Below are positions 35,465 through 43,504 of a DNA stretch of 64,000 bases, one piece after another (positions within the stretch are counted from its first letter, which is position 1; every line of letters begins with the position of its first letter). Source of the DNA: Pilimelia terevasa (lineage in GTDB: Bacteria > Actinomycetota > Actinomycetes > Mycobacteriales > Micromonosporaceae); the NCBI RefSeq assembly GCF_014647915.1, contig NZ_BMQC01000005.1, positions 248,001 to 312,000 on the forward strand, read 5' to 3'. The position numbers and the translations under genes were made by a program. Below the pieces are notes generated by a model that saw only the letters and a list, made by a program, of their open reading frames with translations, made no database searches and was not told where the DNA came from.

Positions 35465-36421
35465 TCAGCGGACCGACAGCGCCGGCCCGAGGACGAAGTC
35501 GGGGTCGATCTGGTCCCGCAGGTCGGCGCCGGCCCGCTCGTTAGCCCAGGCCAGGGCGTTGCGCCGGTGGAACTCGTGGGCGTGCCGGGTCAGCCGGTCC
35601 CAGTCGCGCGGCGCGGCGTCGACGGCCGCGCGCAGGGTGGCCAGCGCCGCCGCGTTGGCCGGTTCGAGCCGGTCCAGCGGGGCGGCGGCGCCCTTCTCCG
35701 CGGCCCGCACGTACCCCGACCGGCCGCACCAGGTGAGCAGGTCGGCGCCGACGTGCGCGCGCAGGAAGGCCACGTCGGCGTCGTCCTCGACCTTGTTGCC
35801 GACGACCCGGACCGGGATGCCGAACTCGCGGGCGTGGCCGACGTACTGCCGGTAGACGCCGACGCTGCGCACGGTGGGCTCGCAGACGAGGAACGTCATG
35901 TCGAAGCGGGTGAACAGGCCGGAGGCGAACGAGTCGGCACCGGCGGTCATGTCGACCACGACGTACTCGTCCGGCCCGTCGACCAGGTGGTTGAGGAGCA
36001 GCTCGACGGCGCCGACCTTGGAGTGGTAGCAGGCGACGCCGAGGTCGGCGTCCGCGAACGGGCCGGTCACGGCCAGCCGGACGCCGCCGACAGCGGTGAC
36101 GAGCCGGTCGTAGAGGGGGTTGCCGGTCTCCTCGACGGCGAGCAGCCGCGACCCGGGGCCGGGCGGCGTGGTCTTGACCATGGCGGCCGCGGAGCTGATC
36201 CGCGGGTTGTCGCCGCGCAGGTACTCCTTGATCTCGGTCAGGTGCGCGCCCAGCGCGGGCAGCGCCGCGGCCTGCGCCTGCGTGGCGCCGAGCGCGACGG
36301 CCAGGTGCTGGTTGATGTCGGCGTCGACCGCCAGCAGCGGCGCGTCGGCGACCGTCCGGGCGAACAGGGCCGCCAGCGTCGTCTTGCCGCTGCCGCCCTT
36401 GCCGACGAAAGCGATCTTCAC
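35465..36421 (-). CDS. CooC/MinD-type P-loop ATPase
   Basis: The 318-residue protein starts VKIAFVGKGGSGKTTLAALFA, a deviant Walker A (KGGSGKTT, with the signature lysine) followed by VDADINQHLAVALG, the CooC/ParA/MinD switch region, and VVVDMTAGADSFASGLF (Walker B/switch II-like). CooC proteins load nickel into carbon monoxide dehydrogenase, but no CODH or nickel gene lies in the window and the CxC metal motif typical of CooC is missing. Its client is unknown. The GTG start has AAGGA upstream; earlier in-frame starts extend over the promoter region. It is divergent from the MFS gene. Confidence 0.82.
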   Translation of the reverse strand: MKIAFVGKGGSGKTTLAALFARTVADAPLLAVDADINQHLAVALGATQAQAAALPALGAHLTEIKEYLRGDNPRISSAAAMVKTTPPGPGSRLLAVEETGNPLYDRLVTAVGGVRLAVTGPFADADLGVACYHSKVGAVELLLNHLVDGPDEYVVVDMTAGADSFASGLFTRFDMTFLVCEPTVRSVGVYRQYVGHAREFGIPVRVVGNKVEDDADVAFLRAHVGADLLTWCGRSGYVRAAEKGAAAPLDRLEPANAAALATLRAAVDAAPRDWDRLTRHAHEFHRRNALAWANERAGADLRDQIDPDFVLGPALSVR

Positions 36422-36461
36422 GGGGTTTCCTTCTGGTCCGGGTAGCGGGTCACGCCGGTTA

Positions 36462-36490
36462 TTGGTACTCGTTTTCGTTTCCATCTGCAA
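36462..36490 (-). promoter_or_regulatory. Candidate promoter of the CooC-like operon
   Basis: TTGCAG (36485-36490), 17-base A-rich spacer, TACCAA (36462-36467) on the minus strand, about 40 bases before the GTG. The spacer tract is the most AT-rich stretch in this intergenic region. Confidence 0.4.
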
Positions 36491-36582
36491 CTGACCCGCG
36501 GGTGACCCACCCGACCGGGTGATCACCATCGATGCAGACCCGCCCGGCCCGGCCGGCGCGCCGGCCCGTAGCGTCGGCCGCT

Positions 36583-37818
36583 GTGCGCCGACTCCTCGAC
36601 CGCCTGTTCCCCCCGCGCCTGGGACCTGGGTTCCGCTGGCTGCTGGGCTCCTCCTGGACGTCGAACCTCGGCGACGGCATCACGCTGGCCGCCGGCCCCC
36701 TGCTGGTGGCGTCGCTGACCGACGACCCGTTCCTGATCTCGCTGGCCGCGCTGCTGACCTGGGCGCCGCCGCTGCTGTTCGGCCTGTGGGCCGGCGTGCT
36801 GTCCGACCGGCTGGACCGGCGCCGGATCGTGCTGGCCGCCAACGCCGTGCGCGCGGCGGTCCTGCTGGCGCTGGTCGGCACCCTGCTGGCCGGGGTGCTC
36901 CCGGTGGCCGGCGCGCTGGCGGCCCTCGGCCTGGTCGCCACCGCCGAGGTCTTCGCCGACAACGCCTCGGCCACGCTCGCGCCGATGCTGGTCCGCCGCG
37001 ACGACCTCGCGGTCGCCAACGCGCGCATCCAGACCGGCCTCATCACGCTCAACCAGCTCGTCGGGCCGCCGATCGGCGCCGCGATCTTCGCGGCCGGCGC
37101 GGCCCTGCCGTTCGCCGCCGAGGTGGTCCTGCTGGCCGCGGGGGCGCTGATGCTCTCGCGCCTGCGGCTGCCCGCCCACGGCCGCCCGCCGGGCACGTCG
37201 GGCAGCGTGCGCCGGGACATCGCCCAGGGCGTCCGCTGGACAGTGCGGCACCCGGCGGTGCGCACGCTGGTCCTGACGATCCTGATCTTCAACGTCACCT
37301 ACGGGGCCGCGTGGTCGGTCCTGGTGCTGTACGCCAGGACGCGGCTGGGCCTGGGCGCGGTCGGGTTCGGGCTGCTCACCACCGCGGCGGCGCTGGGCGG
37401 GCTGCTGGGCACGGCCCTGTACGGCACGCTCACCCGGCTCGCCAGCCTCGGCGACATCATGCGCGTCGGGCTGGTCATCGAGACACTGACCCACCTGGCG
37501 CTCGCGCTGACCCGGTCGGCGTGGCTGGCCATGTCGGTCTTCTTCGTCTTCGGGGTGCACGCCTTCGTCTGGCACACCACCTCGACCACCGTCCGGCAGC
37601 GCGCGGTGCCGCAGGAGTTGCAGGGGCGGGTGGGCAGCGTCAACGTCATCGCCGTCTTCGGGGGCCTGGTGGCGGGCTCGGCGATCGGGGGCGCGCTGGC
37701 CAGCCGGTACGGCGTCACCGCCCCGTTCTGGTTCGCCTTCGGCGGCTCGGTGCTGTTCCTGGCCCTGCTGTGGCGTGAGTTGAGCCGGATCGCCCACCAG
37801 GACCCGGAGCCGGCGTGA
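36583..37818 (+). CDS. MFS transporter (putative drug/metabolite efflux)
   Basis: A 411-residue membrane protein with about twelve helices. The motif LSDRLDRRRIVLAAN between helices 2 and 3 is the MFS A-like signature (GxLaDRxxRR). The start SWTSNLGDGITLAAGPLLVASLT and the VTYGAAWSVLVLYA segment are typical of the actinobacterial MFS_3/enterobactin-exporter-like group. The substrate is not predictable. GTG 36583 is chosen because longer starts give Arg/Pro-rich sequence and a TAGCGT hexamer lies 8 bases upstream. Confidence 0.87.
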   Translation: MRRLLDRLFPPRLGPGFRWLLGSSWTSNLGDGITLAAGPLLVASLTDDPFLISLAALLTWAPPLLFGLWAGVLSDRLDRRRIVLAANAVRAAVLLALVGTLLAGVLPVAGALAALGLVATAEVFADNASATLAPMLVRRDDLAVANARIQTGLITLNQLVGPPIGAAIFAAGAALPFAAEVVLLAAGALMLSRLRLPAHGRPPGTSGSVRRDIAQGVRWTVRHPAVRTLVLTILIFNVTYGAAWSVLVLYARTRLGLGAVGFGLLTTAAALGGLLGTALYGTLTRLASLGDIMRVGLVIETLTHLALALTRSAWLAMSVFFVFGVHAFVWHTTSTTVRQRAVPQELQGRVGSVNVIAVFGGLVAGSAIGGALASRYGVTAPFWFAFGGSVLFLALLWRELSRIAHQDPEPA

Positions 37819-37857
37819 GCCCGCTCTCCCGGACTGGGTGACCCGCCCCGCCGGGAC

Positions 37858-37863
37858 TACGCT
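37858..37863 (+). promoter_or_regulatory. Candidate leaderless -10 element of lipB
   Basis: TACGCT, 6 bases before ATG 37870; a GTG at 37867 would start at +4 less the expected spacing. Confidence 0.5.
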
Positions 37864-37869
37864 GGTGTG

Positions 37870-38583
37870 ATGACCAGCACCACCACCGGCCCTGCCCCTA
37901 CCGGCCCTGCCCCTACCGGCCCGGCCACCCCCGACTCCCCCGTCCCCGGGCTGGTCGTCACCCGCCTCGGCCTGGTCGACTACACCGAGGCGCTCGCGGC
38001 GCAGCGCGCGCTGCACGCGCGGGTCGCCGACGGCGAGGCGCCCGACACGGTCCTGCTGCTGGAGCACCCCAGCGTGTACACCGCGGGCAAGCGCACCAAC
38101 TCCTGGGACCGGCCCGTGGACGGCACCCCGGTCGTGGACGTCGACCGCGGCGGCCGGATCACCTGGCACGGCCCGGGCCAGATCGTCGGGTACCCGATCA
38201 TCACCCTCCCCGAGGTCCGCCGCGACCGGCCGGCCGACGTCGTCGCCCACGTCCGGCGGGTCGAGCAGGTCCTCATCGACGTGTGCGCCGAGTTCGGCCT
38301 GGCCACCGAGCGGGTCGACGGGCGCAGCGGCGTGTGGGTGCGCGAGGACGCACGCGGCCCGGACCGCAAGGTGGCCGCGATCGGCATCCGCGTGGCCCGG
38401 GGCGTCGGCCTGCACGGCTTCGCGCTCAACTGCGACGCCGACCTGGCGGCGTTCGACAAGATCGTGCCGTGCGGCATCTCCGACGCGGGGGTCACGTCGC
38501 TCTCCCGCGAACTCGGCCGCCAGGTCACCGTCGCCGAGGCGCTGCCCGTCGTGGAGCGGCACCTGCCGACGCTGCTCGGCTAG
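37870..38583 (+). CDS. lipB: Octanoyl-[acyl carrier protein]:protein transferase
   Basis: Moves octanoate from ACP to lipoyl domains, the first step of lipoylation. The 237-residue protein has [18 protein letters not shown] and the catalytic pair K167 (KVAAIGIRV) and C201 (IVPCGI). An extra N-terminal stretch of about 20 residues consists of Thr/Pro/Ala repeats (TGPAP units). The substrate acceptor SucB and the next enzyme LipA are encoded 4 kb on either side. A hairpin follows directly. Confidence 0.95.
   Translation: MTSTTTGPAPTGPAPTGPATPDSPVPGLVVTRLGLVDYTEALAAQRALHARVADGEAPDTVLLLEHPSVYTAGKRTNSWDRPVDGTPVVDVDRGGRITWHGPGQIVGYPIITLPEVRRDRPADVVAHVRRVEQVLIDVCAEFGLATERVDGRSGVWVREDARGPDRKVAAIGIRVARGVGLHGFALNCDADLAAFDKIVPCGISDAGVTSLSRELGRQVTVAEALPVVERHLPTLLG
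37885..37924. repeat. 15-bp tandem repeat at the 5' end of lipB
   Basis: The unit accggccctgcccct occurs twice and then in part (10 bases) without mismatch, coding TGPAP in frame. Confidence 0.85.
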
Positions 38584-38615
38584 CCCGCGGCGGCCCCGCC
38601 GGCCGCGGGCTAGCC
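38578..38615. terminator. Bidirectional hairpin containing both stop codons of lipB and the kinase gene
   Basis: A perfect 14-bp inverted repeat (38578-38591 with 38602-38615, 10-base loop). The TAG of lipB (38581-38583) and the TAG of the minus-strand kinase (38610-38612) occupy mirror positions in the two arms. Confidence 0.8.
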
Positions 38616-40946
38616 GGCCGCGCGGGCCTCGTCCAGCGCCGCGGCCACGGCGGCCAGCAGGTCCGGCTCGGCGAACGGCTTGGAGATCAGCCGCACCCCC
38701 GGTTCGAGGGTGCCCTGCTCGTTGAGGACCGGCTCGGCGTACCCGGACATGTAGAGCACCGGGATCCCCGGCTGGTGGACCCGCGCCTGCTCGGCGACCT
38801 CCTTGCCCAGCATTCCCGGCATGATCACGTCGGTGATGAGCAGGTCGACCCGGCGCGGCGAGTCGCGCAGCAGCGCCAGGGCGTCCGGGCCGTTGTCGGC
38901 GATCATCACCTGGTACCCGTTGCGGCCGAGGATCCGCCGGGTCACCTCGCCCAGGGCGGTCTCGTCCTCGACCACGAGCACCAGCTCGCCGTCGCCGGCC
39001 TGGGCCGGCGCCCGCGGCGGCCACTCGGCGCTGATCTCCTCGTCGGTCACCGGCAGCAGCACGGTCACCGTCGTCCCGCGGTCCGGCTCGGACTGGAGCC
39101 ACACGTGGCCACCGGCCTGCGAGACGATCCCGTACACCGTGGCCAGGCCGAGCCCCGTCCCCTCCCCCTTGGGCTTGGTGGTGAAGAACGGGTCGAACGC
39201 GTGCGCGGCCACCTCCAGCGGCATCCCGTGGCCGGTGTCGGCGACCCGGACCTGGGCGTAGCCGCCGGGCTCGACCGCGGGGCGCTGGGCGCGGTAGGCC
39301 TCGTCGGACTGTACGCACTGCGTCTCGATCACCAGCCGCCCGCCGCCGGGCATCGCGTGCCGGGCGTTGACCGCCAGGTTGATCAGCACCTGGGCGAGCT
39401 GCCCCGGGTCCGCCCGCACCGACTGCAGGTCGGGCGCCAGCGACACCGTGAGCTGGACGTGCTCGCCGAGGGTCCGGCGCAGCAGCTCCTCCACCCCGCT
39501 GACGCACGCGTTCACGCTCATCACCTGCGGCCGGACCACCTCCCGCCGCCCGAACGTCAGGAGCTGGTGGGTGAGGTCCGCCGCCCGGTGCGCCGCCTGC
39601 TGGATCTGGGCGACGTCGCGGTGCACGGCGGCCCAGCGGTCCTGGCCGCCGTCGGCGATGGCCCGGCTCAGCTCCTCGGTCACGAAGTCGCTGTAGTTGA
39701 GGATGACGCCCAGCAGGTTGTTGAAGTCGTGGGCGACGCCCCCGGCGAGCTGGCCGAGGCTCTCCAGCCGCTGGGACTGCTGGAGCTGGGCCTCCAGCCG
39801 CTCGCGCTCGGCCTGCTGCTTGAGCCGCTCCCGCTCGGCGGTGGCCTCGATCCGCTCGGTGACGTCGCGGATCGAGGCGGACACCAGCAGGCCGTCCTCC
39901 CAGTCCAGGGCGCTGAGGCTGATCTCGGCCGGGAACTCGGTGCCGTCCCTGCGCCGGGCGCGCAGCAGCGTGTTGTGCCCCATCGGGCGGGGGCGGGGGT
40001 CGGCGAAGTACTGCCGGCGCAGCCGCGGGTGGCTGGCGCGCAGCGCCTCGGGCACCAGGACCTCGACCGGCTGGCCGACCAGCTCGTCGCGGCCGTACCC
40101 GAACAGCGCCTGCGCCTGCGCGTTGACCAGCAGGATCACGCCGTCGACGCTGACCCCGACGATGGCGTCCGGGGCGGCCTCCAGCAGCCCCTGGAACTTG
40201 GCCTCCGCCTGCTCCTGCCGGGTCAGGTCCCGGGAGACCGAGGCCGCGCCGACGATCCGCCCGCCCCGGTAGATCGGCGAGATGCTGACCGAGACGGTGA
40301 TCAGGTTGCCGGCGGCGTCGCGGCGGCGCATCCGCATCCGGTCGACGTGCTCGCCGCGGGCGATCCGGCCGAGCAGCTCCCGCTCGTCGTCCTGCTGGTC
40401 CTCGGGGACGATCGCGAAGATGTGCTTGCCGACGATCTCGTGGGCGGGGTAGCCGTAGATCCGCTCGGCGGCGGAGTTCCAGCTCGTGATCACGCCGTCG
40501 AGGGTGCGGCTGACGATCGCGTCGTGGGACGACTCGACGATGGCCGCGAGCAGCGCCTGCGCCTCGACGGCGAGCAGCCGGTCGGTGACGTCGCGGACGG
40601 CGGCGGCCACGAGCGTGCCGGTGGGCGTCTCGATGGCGGACAGGCTGATCTCGGCCGGGAACTCGGTGCCGTCGCGGCGGCGGGCGGCCAGCGGGACGCC
40701 GTGCCCCATCGCCCGGCGCCGGGGCTCGCGGAGGTACTCGCGGCGGTGCACCGGGTGCGCCTCGCGGGCCGCGCCCGGCACGAGCATCTCGACGCTCGCG
40801 CCGAGCATCTCGTCGCGGTGGTACCCGAACAGGTGCTCGGTCTGGGAGTTGACCATCTGGATGGTGCCGGCGGCGTCGACCAGCAGGATCGCGTCCGGGG
40901 CCGCGGCCAGCACCTGGAACGCGGTGACCTCGGTCGCACCCGACAC
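38610..40946 (-). CDS. PAS-PAS-PAS hybrid histidine kinase with receiver
   Basis: The 778-residue cytosolic sensor has three PAS domains (about 8-124, 127-245 and 250-365), a coiled segment (365-395), HisKA with H406 (AHDFNNLL), HATPase_c (about 490-632, with NLAVNARHAM, DTGHGM and GTGLGL) and a C-terminal receiver (about 652-770) with acceptor D706 (LLITDVIMPG) and K756 (ISKPF). No membrane helix is present, so it senses an internal signal. PAS 1 and PAS 3 share almost the same MGH...ARRRDGTEFPAEISLSA block, showing an internal duplication. GGAGGGAG precedes GTG 40946. No DNA-binding response regulator is adjacent. Confidence 0.93.
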   Translation of the reverse strand: MSGATEVTAFQVLAAAPDAILLVDAAGTIQMVNSQTEHLFGYHRDEMLGASVEMLVPGAAREAHPVHRREYLREPRRRAMGHGVPLAARRRDGTEFPAEISLSAIETPTGTLVAAAVRDVTDRLLAVEAQALLAAIVESSHDAIVSRTLDGVITSWNSAAERIYGYPAHEIVGKHIFAIVPEDQQDDERELLGRIARGEHVDRMRMRRRDAAGNLITVSVSISPIYRGGRIVGAASVSRDLTRQEQAEAKFQGLLEAAPDAIVGVSVDGVILLVNAQAQALFGYGRDELVGQPVEVLVPEALRASHPRLRRQYFADPRPRPMGHNTLLRARRRDGTEFPAEISLSALDWEDGLLVSASIRDVTERIEATAERERLKQQAERERLEAQLQQSQRLESLGQLAGGVAHDFNNLLGVILNYSDFVTEELSRAIADGGQDRWAAVHRDVAQIQQAAHRAADLTHQLLTFGRREVVRPQVMSVNACVSGVEELLRRTLGEHVQLTVSLAPDLQSVRADPGQLAQVLINLAVNARHAMPGGGRLVIETQCVQSDEAYRAQRPAVEPGGYAQVRVADTGHGMPLEVAAHAFDPFFTTKPKGEGTGLGLATVYGIVSQAGGHVWLQSEPDRGTTVTVLLPVTDEEISAEWPPRAPAQAGDGELVLVVEDETALGEVTRRILGRNGYQVMIADNGPDALALLRDSPRRVDLLITDVIMPGMLGKEVAEQARVHQPGIPVLYMSGYAEPVLNEQGTLEPGVRLISKPFAEPDLLAAVAAALDEARAAG

Positions 40947-40967
40947 GGCACTCCCTCCGGCAAATCT

Positions 40968-40996
40968 CTACGTAACGTAATTAAGCGTATACGTAG
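40968..40996. promoter_or_regulatory. AT-rich inverted repeat upstream of the hybrid kinase
   Basis: CTACGTA (40968-40974) and TACGTAG (40990-40996) flank a 15-base core rich in A/T with more ACGTA/CGTA units. It lies 22 bases before the kinase start and is the lowest-GC patch in this area. It may be the promoter plus an operator; the binding factor is unknown. Confidence 0.45.
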
Positions 40997-41009
40997 CGCG
41001 AATTCATCG

Positions 41010-41813
41010 CTAAAAGCCGGACGTACGGAAAACATCTGACTTTACGGCGTGAAAAAGGGGGAACGCCCCCCCTCGGACCGTCTCCAGCGCGCCCGCGAAC
41101 GCCGCCAGGGCGAGCCGGTGCAGGTACGGCCCGAAGCTCACCCGGGCCACCCCCAGCGCCGCGAGCGCCGCCGGGTCGGGGGTACCCGGCCGGCACAGGA
41201 TGTTCACCGGGCCGCCGACGGCCGCCACCACCCGGCCGATGTCGGCGGGGTCGGCCAGCCAGATCGGGTACACGCAGTCGGCACCGGCCGCCAGGTACGC
41301 CCGCGACCGCGCGACGATCTCGGCCACCTGCGCGGCCGGCGCGCCGCCGGTCCGCAGCGCCACGTCCACCCGGGCGTTGAGCACCAGCGCGTCCCCGGCG
41401 GCGGCGCGCACCGCCGCCAGGAGGGCCACCTGCCGCTCCGGCGGCACCATGGCGCCGGTCCGCGGGTCGGAGTCCTCCAGGTTGAGGCCGACGGCGCCGG
41501 TCGCGCGCAGCCGGGCCACCAGCGTCGCCGGCGGCAGCCCGTAGCCGCGCTCGGCGTCGACGGTCAGCGGCACGTCCACCGCCCGGGCGATCCGGGCGGC
41601 GGCGGCCAGCATCTGGGCTGCCGGCGCCGCCTCGCCGTCGGCGTACCCGAGGGCGGCCGCGACGGCGTCGCTGCCGGTGGCCACGGCCGGGAAGCCCGCG
41701 GCGACGACCGCGCGGGCCGCGGCGGCGTCCCAGACGTTGGGCAGCAGGAGCGGGTCGCCGGGGCGGTGCGCGGCCCGCAGGACATCGACGGACGACGGTG
41801 CGGCGGTGGTCAT
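41010..41813 (-). CDS. Isocitrate lyase/PEP mutase family protein
   Basis: The 267-residue TIM-barrel protein begins with LLLPNVWDAAAARAVVAAGFPAVATGS, typical of this family, and has LTVDAERGYG at the metal site and LNLEDSD. The KKCGH-type catalytic loop of isocitrate lyases is absent, so it is a PEP phosphonomutase-like or carboxy-PEP-like branch enzyme with unknown substrate. Two Cys residues (DCVYP and ILCRPG) lie in the C-terminal half. It is divergent from lipA with a large inverted repeat between them. Confidence 0.85.
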   Translation of the reverse strand: MTTAAPSSVDVLRAAHRPGDPLLLPNVWDAAAARAVVAAGFPAVATGSDAVAAALGYADGEAAPAAQMLAAAARIARAVDVPLTVDAERGYGLPPATLVARLRATGAVGLNLEDSDPRTGAMVPPERQVALLAAVRAAAGDALVLNARVDVALRTGGAPAAQVAEIVARSRAYLAAGADCVYPIWLADPADIGRVVAAVGGPVNILCRPGTPDPAALAALGVARVSFGPYLHRLALAAFAGALETVRGGAFPLFHAVKSDVFRTSGF

Positions 41814-41819
41814 GGACGG

Positions 41820-41825
41820 ACCGTA
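41820..41825 (-). promoter_or_regulatory. Candidate leaderless -10 element of the PEP-mutase-family gene
   Basis: TACGGT on the minus strand, 6 bases before ATG 41813. Confidence 0.5.
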
Positions 41826-41833
41826 GCGCGGCA

Positions 41834-41872
41834 GCGTGACCGAGGTCACGCAGGGAGCGTGACCTCGGTCGC
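41834..41872. promoter_or_regulatory. Candidate double operator between PEP-mutase-family gene and lipA
   Basis: A perfect 14-bp inverted repeat (41838-41851 with 41857-41870, 5-base spacer). The left half is itself a dyad, GCGTGACC-GA-GGTCACGC (41834-41851), and the right half repeats GCGTGACC-TC-GGTC. The left dyad covers the expected -35 region of the minus-strand gene, as a repressor site would; its spacing from lipA's -10 (31 bases) is also compatible with activation. It might alternatively be an RNA hairpin, but neither gene would transcribe it. Confidence 0.55.
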
Positions 41873-41902
41873 CCACCCGTGTTACAGGCCGCGACCAGGG
41901 CG

Positions 41903-41908
41903 TAGCCT
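41903..41908 (+). promoter_or_regulatory. Candidate leaderless -10 element of lipA
   Basis: TAGCCT, 6 bases before GTG 41915. Confidence 0.5.
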
Positions 41909-41914
41909 GGCGAG

Positions 41915-42883
41915 GTGACCGTAGCTCCCGAAGGCCGCCGGATGCTCCGCATCGAGGCCCGCAACGCCGCGACCCCGATCGAGCGCAAGCCGCCGTGGAT
42001 TAAGGTCAAGGCGAAGATGGGCCCGGAGTACACGTCGCTGCGCGGACTGGTCGCCCGCGAGGGCCTGCACACGGTCTGCCAGGAGGCCGGCTGCCCCAAC
42101 ATCTTCGAGTGCTGGGAGGACCGGGAGGCGACGTTCCTCATCGGCGGCGACCAGTGCACGCGGCGCTGCGACTTCTGCAACATCGACACCGGCAAGCCGG
42201 CCGACTTCGACGCCGACGAGCCCCGCCGGGTGGCCGAGTCCGTGGTGAGTATGGGCCTGCGGTACGCCACCGTCACGGGCGTGGCCCGCGACGACCTGCC
42301 CGACGGCGGCGCCTGGCTGTACGCCGAGACGGTCCGGCAGATCCACCTCAACCAGCCCGGCTGCGGCGTGGAACTGCTGATCCCCGACTTCAACGCCGAG
42401 CCCACCCAGCTCGCCGAGGTCTTCTCCGCGCGGCCCGAGGTGCTCGCCCACAACGTCGAGACCGTGCCGCGGATCTTCAAGCGGATCCGCCCGGGCTTCC
42501 GGTACGAGCGCTCCCTCGCCGTGATCACCCGCGCCCGCGAGGCCGGCCTGGTCACCAAGTCCAACCTGATCCTCGGCATGGGCGAGGAGCCGGCCGAGGT
42601 GTCGCAGGCGCTGCGCGACCTGCACGGCGCGGGCTGCGAACTGATCACCATCACGCAGTACCTGCGGCCCTCGCCGCGGCACCACCCCGTGGAGCGGTGG
42701 GTGAAGCCGCAGGAGTTCGTCGACTTCGCCGCCGAGGCCGAGGCCGTCGGCTTCGCCGGGGTGATGAGCGGCCCCCTGGTCCGCTCGTCGTACCGGGCCG
42801 GCCGGCTGTACCGCCAGGCGGTGGACGCCCGCGCGGGCCACCCCGCCGTCGGCGCCCCGCTGGCCGCGACCGTCCCCGCCTGA
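41915..42883 (+). CDS. lipA: Lipoyl synthase
   Basis: Radical-SAM enzyme that inserts two sulfur atoms into octanoyl-lipoyl domains. The 322-residue protein has the auxiliary cluster cysteines C55, C60 and C66 ([12 protein letters not shown]), the radical-SAM cluster C81, C85 and C88 (CTRRCDFC) and the C-terminal RSSYRAG whose Ser ligates the auxiliary cluster. All are intact. It lies 3.3 kb from lipB; unlike in mycobacteria the two are separated by the histidine kinase and PEP-mutase genes. Confidence 0.97.
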   Translation: MTVAPEGRRMLRIEARNAATPIERKPPWIKVKAKMGPEYTSLRGLVAREGLHTVCQEAGCPNIFECWEDREATFLIGGDQCTRRCDFCNIDTGKPADFDADEPRRVAESVVSMGLRYATVTGVARDDLPDGGAWLYAETVRQIHLNQPGCGVELLIPDFNAEPTQLAEVFSARPEVLAHNVETVPRIFKRIRPGFRYERSLAVITRAREAGLVTKSNLILGMGEEPAEVSQALRDLHGAGCELITITQYLRPSPRHHPVERWVKPQEFVDFAAEAEAVGFAGVMSGPLVRSSYRAGRLYRQAVDARAGHPAVGAPLAATVPA

Positions 42884-42950
42884 GGGGCCGATCCGGCATT
42901 TCCCCGCCCCGCCCGTGAACCCCGGCGGGCGCGAACCCGTTACCCCTGAC

Positions 42951-43448
42951 GTGACGGGTCCGAGCGCGCCGGTGCTGACCGCCCTCGTGGCGGGCGCCTT
43001 CGCGCTGGCCGGCTTCCTGCTCGGCTACCGCGGGCTGCGGCAGCTCCGCCGCGGCTGGCTCGCCCGCCGCCACACCGCCGGCCGGCTCGTCGCCGGCCAG
43101 TGGGCGCACGCCGTCGTCGTCGGCCGCGAGCCGGGCACGGTGGGGTCCCGGCTGGCCGACCTGCGGCCGGTCGTCCGGTTCGTCAACGGCTCCGGGGTGG
43201 CCACCACGGCGATGGCCGACCTGCCGCTGGCCCGCCGGCCGGTGGTCCAGCCGCTGCAGGTCGGCGACCGGGTGGCCGTGGTGCACCGCGGCGGCGCCCA
43301 CGTCGAGGTCCTGACCGCCGGTTCGGACGGGCCGGCGGGTGGCCTGATGACCAGCGGGATGGCGTTCTTCAGCGCCGGAATCGTGCTGGTGCTGTGCGGC
43401 GGCGGCACGTACCTGGTCGCCAGCATGTTCGCCGTCCTCACGCCGTAG
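42951..43448 (+). CDS. DUF3592-like membrane protein
   Basis: From GTG 42951 the protein has 165 residues: an N-terminal helix (about 9-26), a soluble beta-rich middle (about 40-125, with GRLVAGQWAHAVVVG, RPVVRFVNGSG and LQVGDRVAVVHRGG), and a C-terminal helix (about 138-160). Two helices with an intervening beta domain is the layout of DUF3592 proteins. The function is unknown. The start is uncertain: GTG 42915 is also in frame and neither has a clear ribosome site. Confidence 0.65.
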   Translation: MTGPSAPVLTALVAGAFALAGFLLGYRGLRQLRRGWLARRHTAGRLVAGQWAHAVVVGREPGTVGSRLADLRPVVRFVNGSGVATTAMADLPLARRPVVQPLQVGDRVAVVHRGGAHVEVLTAGSDGPAGGLMTSGMAFFSAGIVLVLCGGGTYLVASMFAVLTP

Positions 43449-43491
43449 CCGGGGCCCGGCTGCCACCGGCGGGGCGCGCCGACGCGCCGAC

Positions 43492-43497
43492 TAGACT
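43492..43497 (+). promoter_or_regulatory. Candidate leaderless -10 element of the DUF4191 gene
   Basis: TAGACT, 7 bases before ATG 43505. Confidence 0.45.
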
Positions 43498-43504
43498 GCC
43501 GCGC

